Origin: Desulfotignum sp.
Lineage (GTDB): Bacteria > Desulfobacterota > Desulfobacteria > Desulfobacterales > Desulfobacteraceae
Assembly (NCBI GenBank): GCA_021737695.1
Contig: JAIPDL010000030.1
Coordinates: 1-39,421, forward strand
Length of the DNA stretch: 39,421 nucleotides
Direction: 5' to 3'
Part shown: piece by piece, positions 25,306 through 34,283 of the stretch
Position numbering within the stretch: the stretch's first letter is position 1
Layout: each line of letters begins with the position of its first letter
Position numbers and translations under genes: made by a program
Notes under the pieces: generated by a model
Told to the model about the DNA's origin: nothing
Database searches by the model: none
Seen by the model: only the letters and a program-made list of their open reading frames with translations

Positions 25306-25339
25306 TCATCCCCGGACTTGAATAATCATCCGGGGATGA
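25306..25339 (+). other. Strong hairpin between alpha and beta subunit genes
   Basis: Two perfectly complementary 11-base arms, TCATCCCCGGA (25306-25316) and TCCGGGGATGA (25329-25339), with a 12-base loop, 22 bases after the alpha stop codon. No clear U-run follows, so it is more likely an RNA processing or stability element, or a partial attenuator, than a full terminator. It could set the dosage of the large subunit against the downstream genes. Confidence 0.7.
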
Positions 25340-25376
25340 GCCCTTATCTAATATTATCAAATTAAGGAGAAGACTG

Positions 25377-25583
25377 ATGGCAACCTGTAAAGAATGTAAA
25401 TTCATCACGCCCTCCCCCACAGGAGATCCCAGCACCGGTATCTGTCTGGTTGACAGAATGCAGCTTGCTGAAACGCAGAAGACCAAAACAGCCATCAGGG
25501 GTAAGATGGTACAAAAATCCATGGAGTCATGCCCAAAATTTGAAGCTGGTGAATCCTGGAAAGACATTAAAAACCTTATATGA
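25377..25583 (+). CDS. bssB: Benzylsuccinate synthase-type beta subunit (BssB-like)
   Basis: A 68-residue protein with a CKECKF motif at the N-terminus and four cysteines in all (4, 7, 23 and 52), the pattern of the [4Fe-4S] beta subunit that covers the active site of the alpha subunit. Other recognisable pieces are ITPSPTGDPSTGICLVDRM and ESCPKFEAGE. AAGGAG precedes the ATG by 8 bases. It lacks the longer N-terminal extension I recall in Thauera BssB, so it is shorter (68 against about 80 residues). Confidence 0.85.
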   Translation: MATCKECKFITPSPTGDPSTGICLVDRMQLAETQKTKTAIRGKMVQKSMESCPKFEAGESWKDIKNLI

Positions 25584-25617
25584 AGTTTCTAAAAATCAAT
25601 CATGAAGGGTGGAAAAG

Positions 25618-26694
25618 ATGACATTTATTGATTCTGGAAAAAAACATTTGGTTACCCACATACAGCATTTCTCCGTCAATGACGGCCCCGGCATTCGGAC
25701 CACAGTATTTTTAAAAGGATGCCCCCTGAATTGTGCATGGTGCCACAACCCGGAGAATATCCATACTTATCAGGAATTTTTCTATTATGAGGAAAAATGC
25801 GTAAAATGTGGTGCCTGTGCTGAAAATTGCCCTGAAAAAGCCATTATTCCACCCCGGATTCGATACAAGGAAGACATAGCCCAGATAGTAAGATTTGGGG
25901 GTGGGGATGGATCCATTCCTACAAATTTGCAACATAACCTGCCTAACACCACTGCTCTGTCAGATGAAAAGGAAATTGAAGCCATCGATCCCCCCCGAAT
26001 TGATCGAGAAAAATGCACCAGTTGTATGACTTGTGTGGACGTTTGCCATCACGAGGCACTGAACTTTGTCAGTACTTTGAAAAGTGTGGAAGAAATCTTT
26101 GAGGAAGTATTGAAAGATGACCTATTTTTCAAATCTTCCGGCGGAGGATTTACCGTTTCAGGCGGAGAGCCCCTTATGCATCCGGATATGACCCTGTCGC
26201 TGGTGAAACGAGCAAAAAAAGAAGGATTGAACACGGTTCTAGATACCTGTGGATTTGCCAACTGGAATACCACCCGACCGATTCTTGAGCATGTCGACCT
26301 GATAATGCTGGATATCAAATCCCTGGATGATCAGAAACACAAAAAATGGACCGGTGTATCCAACCGGCTGATTCTGGAAAATGCAAGAAAAATGGCTGAA
26401 ACCGGCATCAAGATGCGCCTCAGACTTCCCATCATCCATTCTGTGAATTTCTGGGATCTTCAATATCCCAAAGACATTGTCAAATTTGCCAGGACCTTGG
26501 GAAAAAACATCATTGGTATTGACCTGCTCCCGTTCCATAACTTTGCAAGCAAAAAATGTGGAAATCTCGGGAGAAAAGGCTATTTTGATAATTTCCCTAA
26601 TATTTTCAGAGAGGAAATTGAAGATTATAGAAAAATTATCAGTGACGGCGGCACATGGCAAACAACCATAGGCGGATTGATTGGAGTAAGCTGA
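25618..26694 (+). CDS. bssD: Radical SAM glycyl radical enzyme activase (BssD-like)
   Basis: Activating enzyme that generates the glycyl radical using SAM. I start it at the ATG at 25618 (358 residues) because AAGGGTGGA lies just upstream; a GTG at 25609 is also in frame. The SAM cluster is CPLNCAWC (Cys35, 39 and 42). Two inserted ferredoxin-type clusters follow: CVKCGACAENC (61-71) and CTSCMTCVDVC (133-143), separated by an insert longer than in the second activase. Further motifs are GGGFTVSGGEP and LLPFHNFASKKCGNLGRKG; the latter resembles the end of Thauera BssD. It is downstream of the structural genes, whereas bssD comes first in the classic bssDCAB order. Confidence 0.9.
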   Translation: MTFIDSGKKHLVTHIQHFSVNDGPGIRTTVFLKGCPLNCAWCHNPENIHTYQEFFYYEEKCVKCGACAENCPEKAIIPPRIRYKEDIAQIVRFGGGDGSIPTNLQHNLPNTTALSDEKEIEAIDPPRIDREKCTSCMTCVDVCHHEALNFVSTLKSVEEIFEEVLKDDLFFKSSGGGFTVSGGEPLMHPDMTLSLVKRAKKEGLNTVLDTCGFANWNTTRPILEHVDLIMLDIKSLDDQKHKKWTGVSNRLILENARKMAETGIKMRLRLPIIHSVNFWDLQYPKDIVKFARTLGKNIIGIDLLPFHNFASKKCGNLGRKGYFDNFPNIFREEIEDYRKIISDGGTWQTTIGGLIGVS

Positions 26695-26696
26695 TA

Positions 26697-27728
26697 ATGA
26701 TACAAAATATGGGCATCATAACCAATATACAGAAATTCGCCTCCAACGACGGACCGGGGATTAGAACCACCGTGTTCCTGAAAGGCTGCCGGCTGAACTG
26801 CAAATGGTGCCATAATCCGGAAGGCGTGAGGCACTTCCCTGAAGTCTTTCATTTCTGGCCCAACTGCATCAATTGCGGAAATTGCAGAACCATATGTCCT
26901 GCTAATGCTATGACGGAAACCCGAAAGACACCGACCTATCCTGACCATAAAGGCTGGAAAGGAAAAATCGGCTCAAAAATCATTACCATAAATAAGGAAA
27001 AATGCCTGAACTGTTTCCAGTGTGTCGATATTTGTGATTTCGACGCCTTGATAGTCAGCGGAAAATTCATGACCGTGGAAATGGTGATGGCTGAAATCGA
27101 AAAAGATATCCCTTTTTACAACCAATCTGGCGGCGGGCTGACCCTTTCCGGAGGAGAACCTGCGGCCCAGCCTGAATTTGCCCTTGCACTGCTTAAGGCG
27201 GCAAAAGAAAAAGGAATCAATACCGCATTGGATACCAGTGGATATCAATCATGGGCTATTCTTGAAAAAATGATAGATTATACGGATTATGTCCTTTACG
27301 ACCTCAAACACCTTGACCGGAAAAAACACATTGCTTTTACCGGTGTTTCAAACGATTTGATTTTAGAGAACCTTGAAAAAATCATCACTCGTAATGATCT
27401 TACCACCTTTATCCGGATTCCTCTCCTTCCAGGGGTGAATGATTCCGAAGAAAACCTCAGGGCAACGGGTCAATATGTTCAATCCCTGGGTCTAAAAACA
27501 GTTTATCTGTTGCCGGCACACCCATTTGCAGGTCAGTCCTATCGTCTTGTCGGCATGGACTATCCGTATCCCATCGGTGAAAGTTACCCTGAAGCAAAAG
27601 CGAAAATTGCTCAAACCATACTTAAGTCCTACGGTTTAGATGTAAAAATGTGGATCGCCTGGGTCGAAGACCATATCTCAGAAAAATCTTCACTCCATCA
27701 GACCGATACTAAGGTTCAGACAAACTGA
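26697..27728 (+). CDS. Second radical SAM glycyl radical enzyme activase
   Basis: A second activase of 343 residues with the same layout: SAM cluster CRLNCKWC (Cys31, 35 and 38), ferredoxin-type clusters CINCGNCRTIC (57-67) and CLNCFQCVDIC, GGGLTLSGGEP, and a C-terminal YLLPAHPFAGQSYRLVG segment that differs from the BssD-like LLPFHNF. I start it at the ATG 2 bases after the stop of the first activase; an upstream frame overlaps that gene. Only one glycyl radical enzyme is in the window, so the second copy may be a spare, may assist, or may act on an enzyme elsewhere. It is clearly a paralogue and not a recent exact duplicate. Confidence 0.88.
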   Translation: MIQNMGIITNIQKFASNDGPGIRTTVFLKGCRLNCKWCHNPEGVRHFPEVFHFWPNCINCGNCRTICPANAMTETRKTPTYPDHKGWKGKIGSKIITINKEKCLNCFQCVDICDFDALIVSGKFMTVEMVMAEIEKDIPFYNQSGGGLTLSGGEPAAQPEFALALLKAAKEKGINTALDTSGYQSWAILEKMIDYTDYVLYDLKHLDRKKHIAFTGVSNDLILENLEKIITRNDLTTFIRIPLLPGVNDSEENLRATGQYVQSLGLKTVYLLPAHPFAGQSYRLVGMDYPYPIGESYPEAKAKIAQTILKSYGLDVKMWIAWVEDHISEKSSLHQTDTKVQTN

Positions 27729-27808
27729 TTCAGTCATTTTTTCTGAAGAATTATTATGATTTTTCGGCACCCATCGCTTTCAGTCAACCCCAACACATAG
27801 GTGATGAA

Positions 27809-28657
27809 TTGAACGATAAAAAGAATGCCACGTTAACGGTTCCTGAAATAGATCCTTATTTCTATGCGGACAGCAATACCCTGAACATCCTGAACAAACT
27901 CCACAAAATTTCTGAAAGGCATCCGGTGAATATCCTTGTCGCCGGGCGACAAGGATGCGGGAAATCCTCCATTGTCAGACAATTTGCGGCTGTCCATAAC
28001 AAACCCTTGGCAACATTTCAAGTAGGTATCCTTTCGGAGCCCGGACAGCTTTTTGGTGAATATACCTTGGAAGATGGTGAAACCCATTATAAACAATTTC
28101 TGTTCCCAATGGCACTCCAAACCCCCAACTGTATTATTCACTTGGAAGAAATCAACCGACCTGAAAATCCCAAGGCTCTGAACATGCTTTTCTCAATTCT
28201 GTCCGATGATCGCCAGGTTTGGATGGATGAACTGGGGTTACTTGAGGTTGCGCCGGGAGTGATCTTTTTTGCCACTTTGAATGAAGGTGATGATTTTGTC
28301 GGAACAGAACTCCTTGATCCTGCTCTTCGAGACAGATTTTATGTTATTCTGATGGACTATCTGCCCAATGAAGTTGAAAAAGAAGTGCTGATTAACAAAG
28401 CCCATATCAGTGTCGATCAGGCAGATGCTATCATCGATGCAGTCAACACGTTGAGAAGTAATTTCGAACTCTCAGTTGAGGTTTCAACTCGAACCGTTCT
28501 AATGATCGGCGAAATAGTTGCAGCCGGAGCTACACTCAAAGAAGCATTGACAACAAGCCTCCAGACAAGCAAAGAAACACTGGAGTCCATTCTGCTGGCC
28601 CTGCATGTCAAAAATGGATATCTGGAAAAAGGCAGTTATGAATACAGAAGATTTTAA
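27809..28657 (+). CDS. bssE: MoxR-type AAA+ ATPase (BssE-like)
   Basis: AAA+ ATPase of 282 residues. Walker A is GRQGCGKSS (46-54), Walker B is IIHLEEINRP (about 110-118), and the later sensor/arginine-finger region is FFATLNEGDDF...LLDPALRDRF. I use the TTG start at 27809, supported by AGGTGA just upstream; a nearby ATG is out of frame and stops at once. With the following VWA gene it forms a MoxR/VWA pair, like NorQ/NorD or CbbQ/CbbO, which remodel or activate metalloenzymes. BssE-type genes accompany benzylsuccinate synthase, where a chaperone-like role is assumed. Confidence 0.88.
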   Translation: MNDKKNATLTVPEIDPYFYADSNTLNILNKLHKISERHPVNILVAGRQGCGKSSIVRQFAAVHNKPLATFQVGILSEPGQLFGEYTLEDGETHYKQFLFPMALQTPNCIIHLEEINRPENPKALNMLFSILSDDRQVWMDELGLLEVAPGVIFFATLNEGDDFVGTELLDPALRDRFYVILMDYLPNEVEKEVLINKAHISVDQADAIIDAVNTLRSNFELSVEVSTRTVLMIGEIVAAGATLKEALTTSLQTSKETLESILLALHVKNGYLEKGSYEYRRF

Positions 28658-30347
28658 AACAATCAGACAAAGCCCGAAGTGTTTTAAAATTTCCGGTGAG
28701 GATGGATATTCAGAATTCTGGCGGAGAGACAAATCACCGGTTGAAACTCTCGAGCTTGCAAAACTTCTGGTTTCTCTCAGAAAAGTTGTGTCTCATGTTG
28801 GCCGCAATGCCGGGAAGGTGTCATGGAAAGACACTGTGGAAAGTGACATTATCATAGATCCAACCCCAGTTATTGGCAAATATCCAGTACCAGCATCAGA
28901 AACTGACAAATTGGTGGGGCAGGCAATCCATTTGGCCTATAAGAATATTGAAATGAGCGATTATGCACTCAAGCTTTCCAAATCACAACTGAAACTGTCT
29001 TTCCGGTATATGTACAAATTTGAATTGTATTTTAAAACATGTGAAAGCGTTTATTTTGATAACCTTGCCAACCAGACCGTATTGAGTGTGTATACTGAAA
29101 AATCAAGAAAAAAGAAAATCCAGGATTCTCTGGACGTAACATCGCATCCTCCCTCTCTGGCGGAACTGTTTGCAATATGGTGGAATATTGCTGCACAAAA
29201 AGGGGAGACAAAATACTTGGAAGAATATACCGACACCTCCACTCGTAGATTGATGGGACAGGTCAATCTTGAAAAATTTTACAAAAAACCCATCCAGATT
29301 TTGAACCACATGGTTCCGGTTCTGATTAATGAATGTGCAAATATCAATGGTGTCTCAGAAAGATGCGATTTCCGGGCAAACCTATATGTGACCACTTGGG
29401 AAAAACTGTTCGCCTACATCAAATTCTGGCCAATTGACAGCTCGGATAAATTCCTGCTGGCCAGAAAAAAAGAAAGGCAGCATCTGAAAGGGATTAAGAA
29501 ATCACAGGTCTTACCGGATCTGGTTTTTTCCGAAAAACTTGGGAGGGTTGTCAAAAAAAAAGAGGGTTCGCTTAATGAGGAACCCCCAAAAAAAGAGTCG
29601 CCTGAAAAAACAGCGGTTGCCGTGGAGCTTAACCCGATCATGCTTCCGGCCAGTGATTATGTGAATAAAAAACTGCTCCAGGATCTGGCATCGGTCTTCA
29701 AAACAGTGGCCGTACGAGAAAGCAGATACAACCGGGGATTGACCAGTGGAAATATTGATCGGCGCCGACTCTATCGGGCACACACTTCTGGTACAATATT
29801 CAACATCAAAAAAAACGAATTCAATCTGCTCAATGATATCACTCTTATTGTTGATGCTACTGGATCAATGGCAGCAACAAATAAATGGGAAAATGCACAG
29901 GAGATATTTCAGACCCTTTTTCTGGCCATTGAAAAATTCAATAAAAACGCAAGACTGTTCGCGTACAATGAAGTCCGTGAGCGTTGCCTGCTGACAGAAC
30001 TCTACAAAAAAGGTAAATTTTACACGATCCAGCCCCATGGCAAAACCGCATCCGGTGAAATTATCAAAACTCTGATCCGAAACGTCACGGGGAGAAACAA
30101 AAAACCAATTTTTATCCACATTACGGATGGTGCCTCCAATTGGGGTTGTCCTGTTCAAGAGGCTATCAATCTCTGCAAAGAGAAAAGAGTCTTACTTTTA
30201 ACCATTGGTGTGAACTGCAACGAGGAAAACCAGGCACTTTTAAAATCCGAATACGGAAAACTGGTTCAATTTGCGAAAACAGCCGATCAACTTCCCGGGT
30301 TGATGCGAAATCTACTCAATCGAGGTAAGAGGATGTTTTCGCAATAA
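28638..30347 (+). CDS. VWA domain protein, partner of the MoxR ATPase (BssF-like)
   Basis: A 569-residue protein with a C-terminal von Willebrand factor A domain: the MIDAS motif DATGS at 406-410, and IFIHITDGASNWGCP later in the domain. The N-terminal 380 residues are helical and charged, with a lysine/glutamate linker (KKKEGSLNEEPPKKESPEK). I take the ATG at 28638, preceded by AAAGG, so the gene overlaps the ATPase by 20 bases. In related systems such proteins work with the ATPase on a large enzyme, so the likely client here is the glycyl radical enzyme. It is the last gene of the plus-strand operon; no clear terminator is seen in the 82 bp before the convergent meaB gene. Confidence 0.85.
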   Translation: MNTEDFKTIRQSPKCFKISGEDGYSEFWRRDKSPVETLELAKLLVSLRKVVSHVGRNAGKVSWKDTVESDIIIDPTPVIGKYPVPASETDKLVGQAIHLAYKNIEMSDYALKLSKSQLKLSFRYMYKFELYFKTCESVYFDNLANQTVLSVYTEKSRKKKIQDSLDVTSHPPSLAELFAIWWNIAAQKGETKYLEEYTDTSTRRLMGQVNLEKFYKKPIQILNHMVPVLINECANINGVSERCDFRANLYVTTWEKLFAYIKFWPIDSSDKFLLARKKERQHLKGIKKSQVLPDLVFSEKLGRVVKKKEGSLNEEPPKKESPEKTAVAVELNPIMLPASDYVNKKLLQDLASVFKTVAVRESRYNRGLTSGNIDRRRLYRAHTSGTIFNIKKNEFNLLNDITLIVDATGSMAATNKWENAQEIFQTLFLAIEKFNKNARLFAYNEVRERCLLTELYKKGKFYTIQPHGKTASGEIIKTLIRNVTGRNKKPIFIHITDGASNWGCPVQEAINLCKEKRVLLLTIGVNCNEENQALLKSEYGKLVQFAKTADQLPGLMRNLLNRGKRMFSQ

Positions 30348-30429
30348 TACACAATCCATGTGCTTTTTAATTTTTCTGTCAGGCATTGGCATTGGAGAGC
30401 TTCATAGCGGACGACATTCTCAAACATCT

Positions 30430-31404
30430 TTACCAATATGAGAGAAGTTTTTCAGCCGCAGCCGAAGGAGTGATTTTCTCCTCCCGGACCTGCTGGGAAA
30501 GCACCGGAATTTGCCGGCGGATGGCTTCGTGGTTATGAAAACGTATTTTCAACCCGTCTTCCACCAGGGTCCACATCCATTCCAGGGCCTGGCTTTTGCG
30601 GCGCTGGTCAAACTCCCCGGACCGCCTGACAATGTCCTGGTGCGCCCGCACCTGTTCCCATACGGGCACGGTGCCGTTTTTTTCAACGGACGAACAGGTC
30701 ATCACAGGGGTCTGCCAGGAGGCAGATGCCGGCAGGATCAGGTGCATGGCGTTTTCCAGGTCTTTTTTGGCCCGGGCCACCCGGTCCTGGTTGTCCCCGT
30801 CCGCCTTGTTGATGGCAATGCCGTCCGCCAGCTCAAGAACCCCTTTTTTAATGCCCTGGAGTTCATCTCCGGCCCCGGCGATCATGAGCACCAGGAAAAA
30901 ATCCACCATGGCAGCCACGGCCGTTTCAGACTGGCCCACGCCCACGGTTTCCACCAGGATCACGTCAAACCCTGCGGCCTCGCACACCAGCATGGTCTCC
31001 CGGGTTTTGGCGGCCACGCCGCCCAGGGTCTCGCCGGCAGGGGACGGCCGGATAAAGGCGTTGGCATGGGCGGCCAGTTTTTCCATCCGGGTCTTGTCTC
31101 CCAGAATGGATCCGCCGCTGCGCCGGCTGGAGGGGTCCACGGCCAGCACGGCCACCTGGTGGCCGGCATCAGCCAGATAGACCCCTAAATTTTCAATAAA
31201 CGTGCTCTTGCCCACCCCGGGCACACCCGTGACCCCCAGCCGGGTGCTGTTGCCGGCCATGGGCAGAATCTGCTCCATGATCTTTGCCGCCATCTCCTGG
31301 TGGGCCGGCACCCGGCTTTCGATCAGGGTCATGGTTTTGGCGATCATGCGCCGGTTCCGGTCTTTGACCCCCTGAATCAGGGTTTTCAGATCCATTTCCG
31401 GCAT
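30430..31404 (-). CDS. meaB: MeaB/ArgK-type GTPase, methylmalonyl-CoA mutase chaperone
   Basis: G3E-family GTPase of 324 residues that protects and reloads B12-dependent methylmalonyl-CoA mutase. The P-loop is GVTGVPGVGKST, followed by LAVDPSSRRSGGSILGDKTRM, VETVGVGQSE and INKADGDN. It starts 3 bp after the mcm stop codon, so the two are coupled. The DNA is GC-rich, unlike the preceding aromatic operon, which marks a sharp composition change at about 30430. Confidence 0.95.
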   Translation of the reverse strand: MPEMDLKTLIQGVKDRNRRMIAKTMTLIESRVPAHQEMAAKIMEQILPMAGNSTRLGVTGVPGVGKSTFIENLGVYLADAGHQVAVLAVDPSSRRSGGSILGDKTRMEKLAAHANAFIRPSPAGETLGGVAAKTRETMLVCEAAGFDVILVETVGVGQSETAVAAMVDFFLVLMIAGAGDELQGIKKGVLELADGIAINKADGDNQDRVARAKKDLENAMHLILPASASWQTPVMTCSSVEKNGTVPVWEQVRAHQDIVRRSGEFDQRRKSQALEWMWTLVEDGLKIRFHNHEAIRRQIPVLSQQVREEKITPSAAAEKLLSYW

Positions 31405-31407
31405 TTT

Positions 31408-33528
31408 TTACGCCCCCAGGATGTTCAGGATCTGGTTGGCGGAATCGGTCACCACGGTACCGGGCCCGAAAATACCGGCCGCGCCGGCCGTTTTCAAAAA
31501 CGCATAATCCCCGGGCGGGATAATGCCGCCCACCACCACCTTGATATCGGATGCCCCCTGTTTTTCAAGTTCCCGGATCACCTGGGGCACCAGGGTTTTA
31601 TGGCCGGCGGCCAGGCTGGACACCCCCACCACATGGACATCGTTTTCCACGGCCATTTTGGCGGCTTCCTCCGGGGTCTGGAACATGGGGCCCAAATCCA
31701 CGTCAAACCCGAAATCCGCATATGCCGTGGCAATCACCTTGACTCCCCGGTCATGGCCGTCCTGGCCCATTTTGGACAGCAGAATTCTGGGCCGCCGGCC
31801 CGTCTGTTTTTCAAAATCCGCCGTGCGCTTGCGCAGCGATGCCAGAATCTCCGGGTCCGTGTTCTGGGCATACACCCCGGAAATACACTGGGTGGTGGCC
31901 ACAAACCGGGTGAACACCTTTTCCATGGCATCGGAGATCTCCCCCACCGTGGCCCTGGCACGGACTGCGGGCAGGCAGGCAGCCAAAAGGTTGCCCCCGG
32001 TTTCACAGGCTTTTTTGATCTCATCCAGGGCTTTTTTCACAGCCTCGCTGTCCCGGGTTTTCCGGGTCTGTTCCAGGCGGGCCACCTGTTCGTTGCGCAC
32101 CTCTTCAGACACCTCTCTCACCGGGATCGGGGCCTCATCGTCCACCCGGTACTTGTTGACGCCCACAATCACATCCTTGCCCTGGTCGATGCGGGCCTGG
32201 CGCGTTGCCGCCACCTCTTCAATACGCATCTTGGGCATGCCCGACTCGATGGCTTTGGCCATGCCGCCCAGGTCCTCGATCTCTTGCAGGATTTTTCGGA
32301 CCTCATCAATGATGTTCTGGGTCAGGGTTTCCACGTAATAGGACCCTCCCAGAGGATCCACCACGTCACAGATATGGGATTCCTCCTGGACAATGATCTG
32401 GGTGTTGCGGGAAATCCGGGCCGACAGCTCCGTGGGCAGGCCCACGGCTTCATCAAACGAGTTGGTGTGCAGGCTCTGGGTGCCGCCCAGCACGGCGGAC
32501 AGGCACTCCAGGGTGGTGCGGACAATGTTGTTGTAAGGATCCTGCTGGGTCAGGCTCCAACCCGATGTCTGGCAGTGGGTCCGCAGCATCTTGGATTTGG
32601 GATTTTTGGGATTGAACTGACTCATCAGCTCGGCCCACAGAAACCGGGCCGCCCTGAGCATGGCAATGTCCATGAAAAAATTCATGCCGATGCCGAAGAA
32701 AAAAGACAGCCTGGGCGCGAACTTGTCGATATCCAGGCCCGTGGCCAGGGCCGCCTTGACATATTCCAGCCCGTCGGCCAGGGTAAAGGCGGTCTGGAGC
32801 ACGGAATCGGCCCCGGCTTCCATGATGTGGTACCCGGAAATACTGATGGTGTTGAATTTGGGCATATGATCCGAACAGAACCCGATGATGTCGGAAATGA
32901 TCCGCATGGACGGTTCCGGCGGATAGATATAGGTGTTGCGGGTCAGATATTCCTTGAGAATATCGTTCTGGATGGTGCCCGTGAGCTGCTCATGCTTCAC
33001 CCCCTGCTCTTCGGCCGCCACGATATACCCGGCCAGAATGGGCAGCACGGCCCCGTTCATGGTCATGGACACAGACATTTGGTCCAAAGGGATCTGATCG
33101 AACAAAATTTTCATATCTTCCACGGAATCAATGGCCACGCCGGCTTTGCCCACATCGCCCGCCACGCGGGGGTGATCCGAATCATAGCCCCGGTGGGTGG
33201 CCAGGTCAAAGGCCACGGACAGCCCTTTCTGGCCGGCGGCCAGGTTTTTGCGGTAAAATTCGTTGGATTCCCTGGCCGTGGAAAACCCGGCATACTGGCG
33301 GATGGTCCAGGGCCTTCCTGCATACATGGTGGCTTTGGGTCCCCGGACAAAGGGATCGAATCCCGGCAGGGTGCCGGCACATGCCAGGTCCTGGGTGTCC
33401 AGATCCGTGTACAAGGGTTTGATGTCGATCCCTTCGGGTGTTTTTTTAGTCAGAGACGACAGCGGTTTTCCCCGCAATTCCTTTTCGGCCAGCGCTTCCC
33501 ATTTTTGAATATCAGACGGATGAGACAT
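31408..33528 (-). CDS. mcm: Methylmalonyl-CoA mutase, B12-dependent, single chain
   Basis: A 706-residue mutase interconverting succinyl-CoA and (R)-methylmalonyl-CoA. The N-terminal TIM barrel has the [17 protein letters not shown] and [13 protein letters not shown] segments and [13 protein letters not shown]. The C-terminal cobalamin domain has the GQDGHDRG motif (lower-axial His in DxHxxG). A GGAGGA site precedes the ATG. It is transcribed with the epimerase and MeaB. In this setting it links succinyl-CoA to propionyl-CoA metabolism. It resembles the housekeeping enzyme and nothing marks it as specific for alkylsuccinates. Confidence 0.96.
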   Translation of the reverse strand: MSHPSDIQKWEALAEKELRGKPLSSLTKKTPEGIDIKPLYTDLDTQDLACAGTLPGFDPFVRGPKATMYAGRPWTIRQYAGFSTARESNEFYRKNLAAGQKGLSVAFDLATHRGYDSDHPRVAGDVGKAGVAIDSVEDMKILFDQIPLDQMSVSMTMNGAVLPILAGYIVAAEEQGVKHEQLTGTIQNDILKEYLTRNTYIYPPEPSMRIISDIIGFCSDHMPKFNTISISGYHIMEAGADSVLQTAFTLADGLEYVKAALATGLDIDKFAPRLSFFFGIGMNFFMDIAMLRAARFLWAELMSQFNPKNPKSKMLRTHCQTSGWSLTQQDPYNNIVRTTLECLSAVLGGTQSLHTNSFDEAVGLPTELSARISRNTQIIVQEESHICDVVDPLGGSYYVETLTQNIIDEVRKILQEIEDLGGMAKAIESGMPKMRIEEVAATRQARIDQGKDVIVGVNKYRVDDEAPIPVREVSEEVRNEQVARLEQTRKTRDSEAVKKALDEIKKACETGGNLLAACLPAVRARATVGEISDAMEKVFTRFVATTQCISGVYAQNTDPEILASLRKRTADFEKQTGRRPRILLSKMGQDGHDRGVKVIATAYADFGFDVDLGPMFQTPEEAAKMAVENDVHVVGVSSLAAGHKTLVPQVIRELEKQGASDIKVVVGGIIPPGDYAFLKTAGAAGIFGPGTVVTDSANQILNILGA

Positions 33529-33584
33529 GGTTATCCTCCAGATTTGTCTGTCACAGGTTATGTCAGGGGTTGATCTTTTCTTTG

Positions 33585-33986
33585 CTACCGTTCACACAAC
33601 TCCACCAGCACCCCGGCCGTGGCCTTGGGGTGTAGAAACGCGATTTTGGCACCGCCGGCCCCTTTTCTGGGGGTTTGATCGATGAGCTGAATCCCTTTTT
33701 CCTTGAGTTCGGCCAGAGCGTCTTCAATGTTTTCCACCTGAAACGCCACATGCTGGATGCCTTCGCCTTTTTTCTCGATGTATTTGGCAATGGGCCCGTC
33801 CGGAGCTGTGGATTCCAGGAGCTCCACCTCGCTTTCTCCCACAGGCAGAAACGCAGTGGTCACTTTCTGTTCTTCAACGGTTTCCGTGCCTTCCAAAGAA
33901 AGCCCCAGCCCGTCCGTCCAGAAATTTTTCCGGCCGTCAATGCTGTTGACGGCAATGCCCAGATGATCGATTTTCAATATTTTCAT
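33585..33986 (-). CDS. mce: Methylmalonyl-CoA epimerase
   Basis: A 133-residue vicinal-oxygen-chelate protein that interconverts the two methylmalonyl-CoA epimers. Metal-ligand regions are KIDHLGIAV at the start and [16 protein letters not shown] in the middle; the ending [13 protein letters not shown] is typical. Length is normal. A GGGAGGA site precedes the ATG. It is the first gene of the mce-mcm-meaB operon, with a candidate promoter 53-82 bp upstream. Confidence 0.94.
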   Translation of the reverse strand: MKILKIDHLGIAVNSIDGRKNFWTDGLGLSLEGTETVEEQKVTTAFLPVGESEVELLESTAPDGPIAKYIEKKGEGIQHVAFQVENIEDALAELKEKGIQLIDQTPRKGAGGAKIAFLHPKATAGVLVELCER

Positions 33987-34038
33987 TCTGATCCTCCCTT
34001 TTTTACACCCGGTTGACCCATTCTTTTCACAACCTCTA

Positions 34039-34068
34039 TCTATAGTGGGATCACCCGATGAAAGTCAA
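34039..34068 (-). promoter_or_regulatory. Candidate promoter of mce-mcm-meaB
   Basis: On the minus strand TTGACT (34063-34068) and TATAGA (34039-34044) are 18 bases apart, 53 bp before the mce start codon. The rest of the 297-bp gap between mce and the divergent dihydrouridine synthase gene (33987-34283) shows no gene. Confidence 0.5.
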
Positions 34069-34283
34069 CCTTAATTGATTATAATAGAATACTAATTAAA
34101 ATCAGGGTGTTCAGCAGGCGCGTAACCATCGGAATTCACCCGGATTCACAGGAAAGGCCCGGGCAGATCGGCAGCAGGCCGCCCGGCACAGGTCATTTCA
34201 TCCACCGGGATTGACATTTTCACCCACGTTCACTATGTTCTTGCGCATCTTTATCGATTCAAAACCATGGAATTTAACAGACA

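Noticed and set aside
31408-33528. Mutase as part of an alkylsuccinate (alkane) pathway
   Set aside because: It is in a normal mce-mcm-meaB operon with chromosomal composition, and the cluster has bbs genes for an arylsuccinate instead of the alkane-type carboxyl transfer set.
31300-33573. A 757-codon open frame on the plus strand opposite mcm
   Set aside because: It is antisense to a clear methylmalonyl-CoA mutase in GC-rich DNA, where antisense frames stay open; its translation is His/Gly/Pro-rich and resembles no protein.
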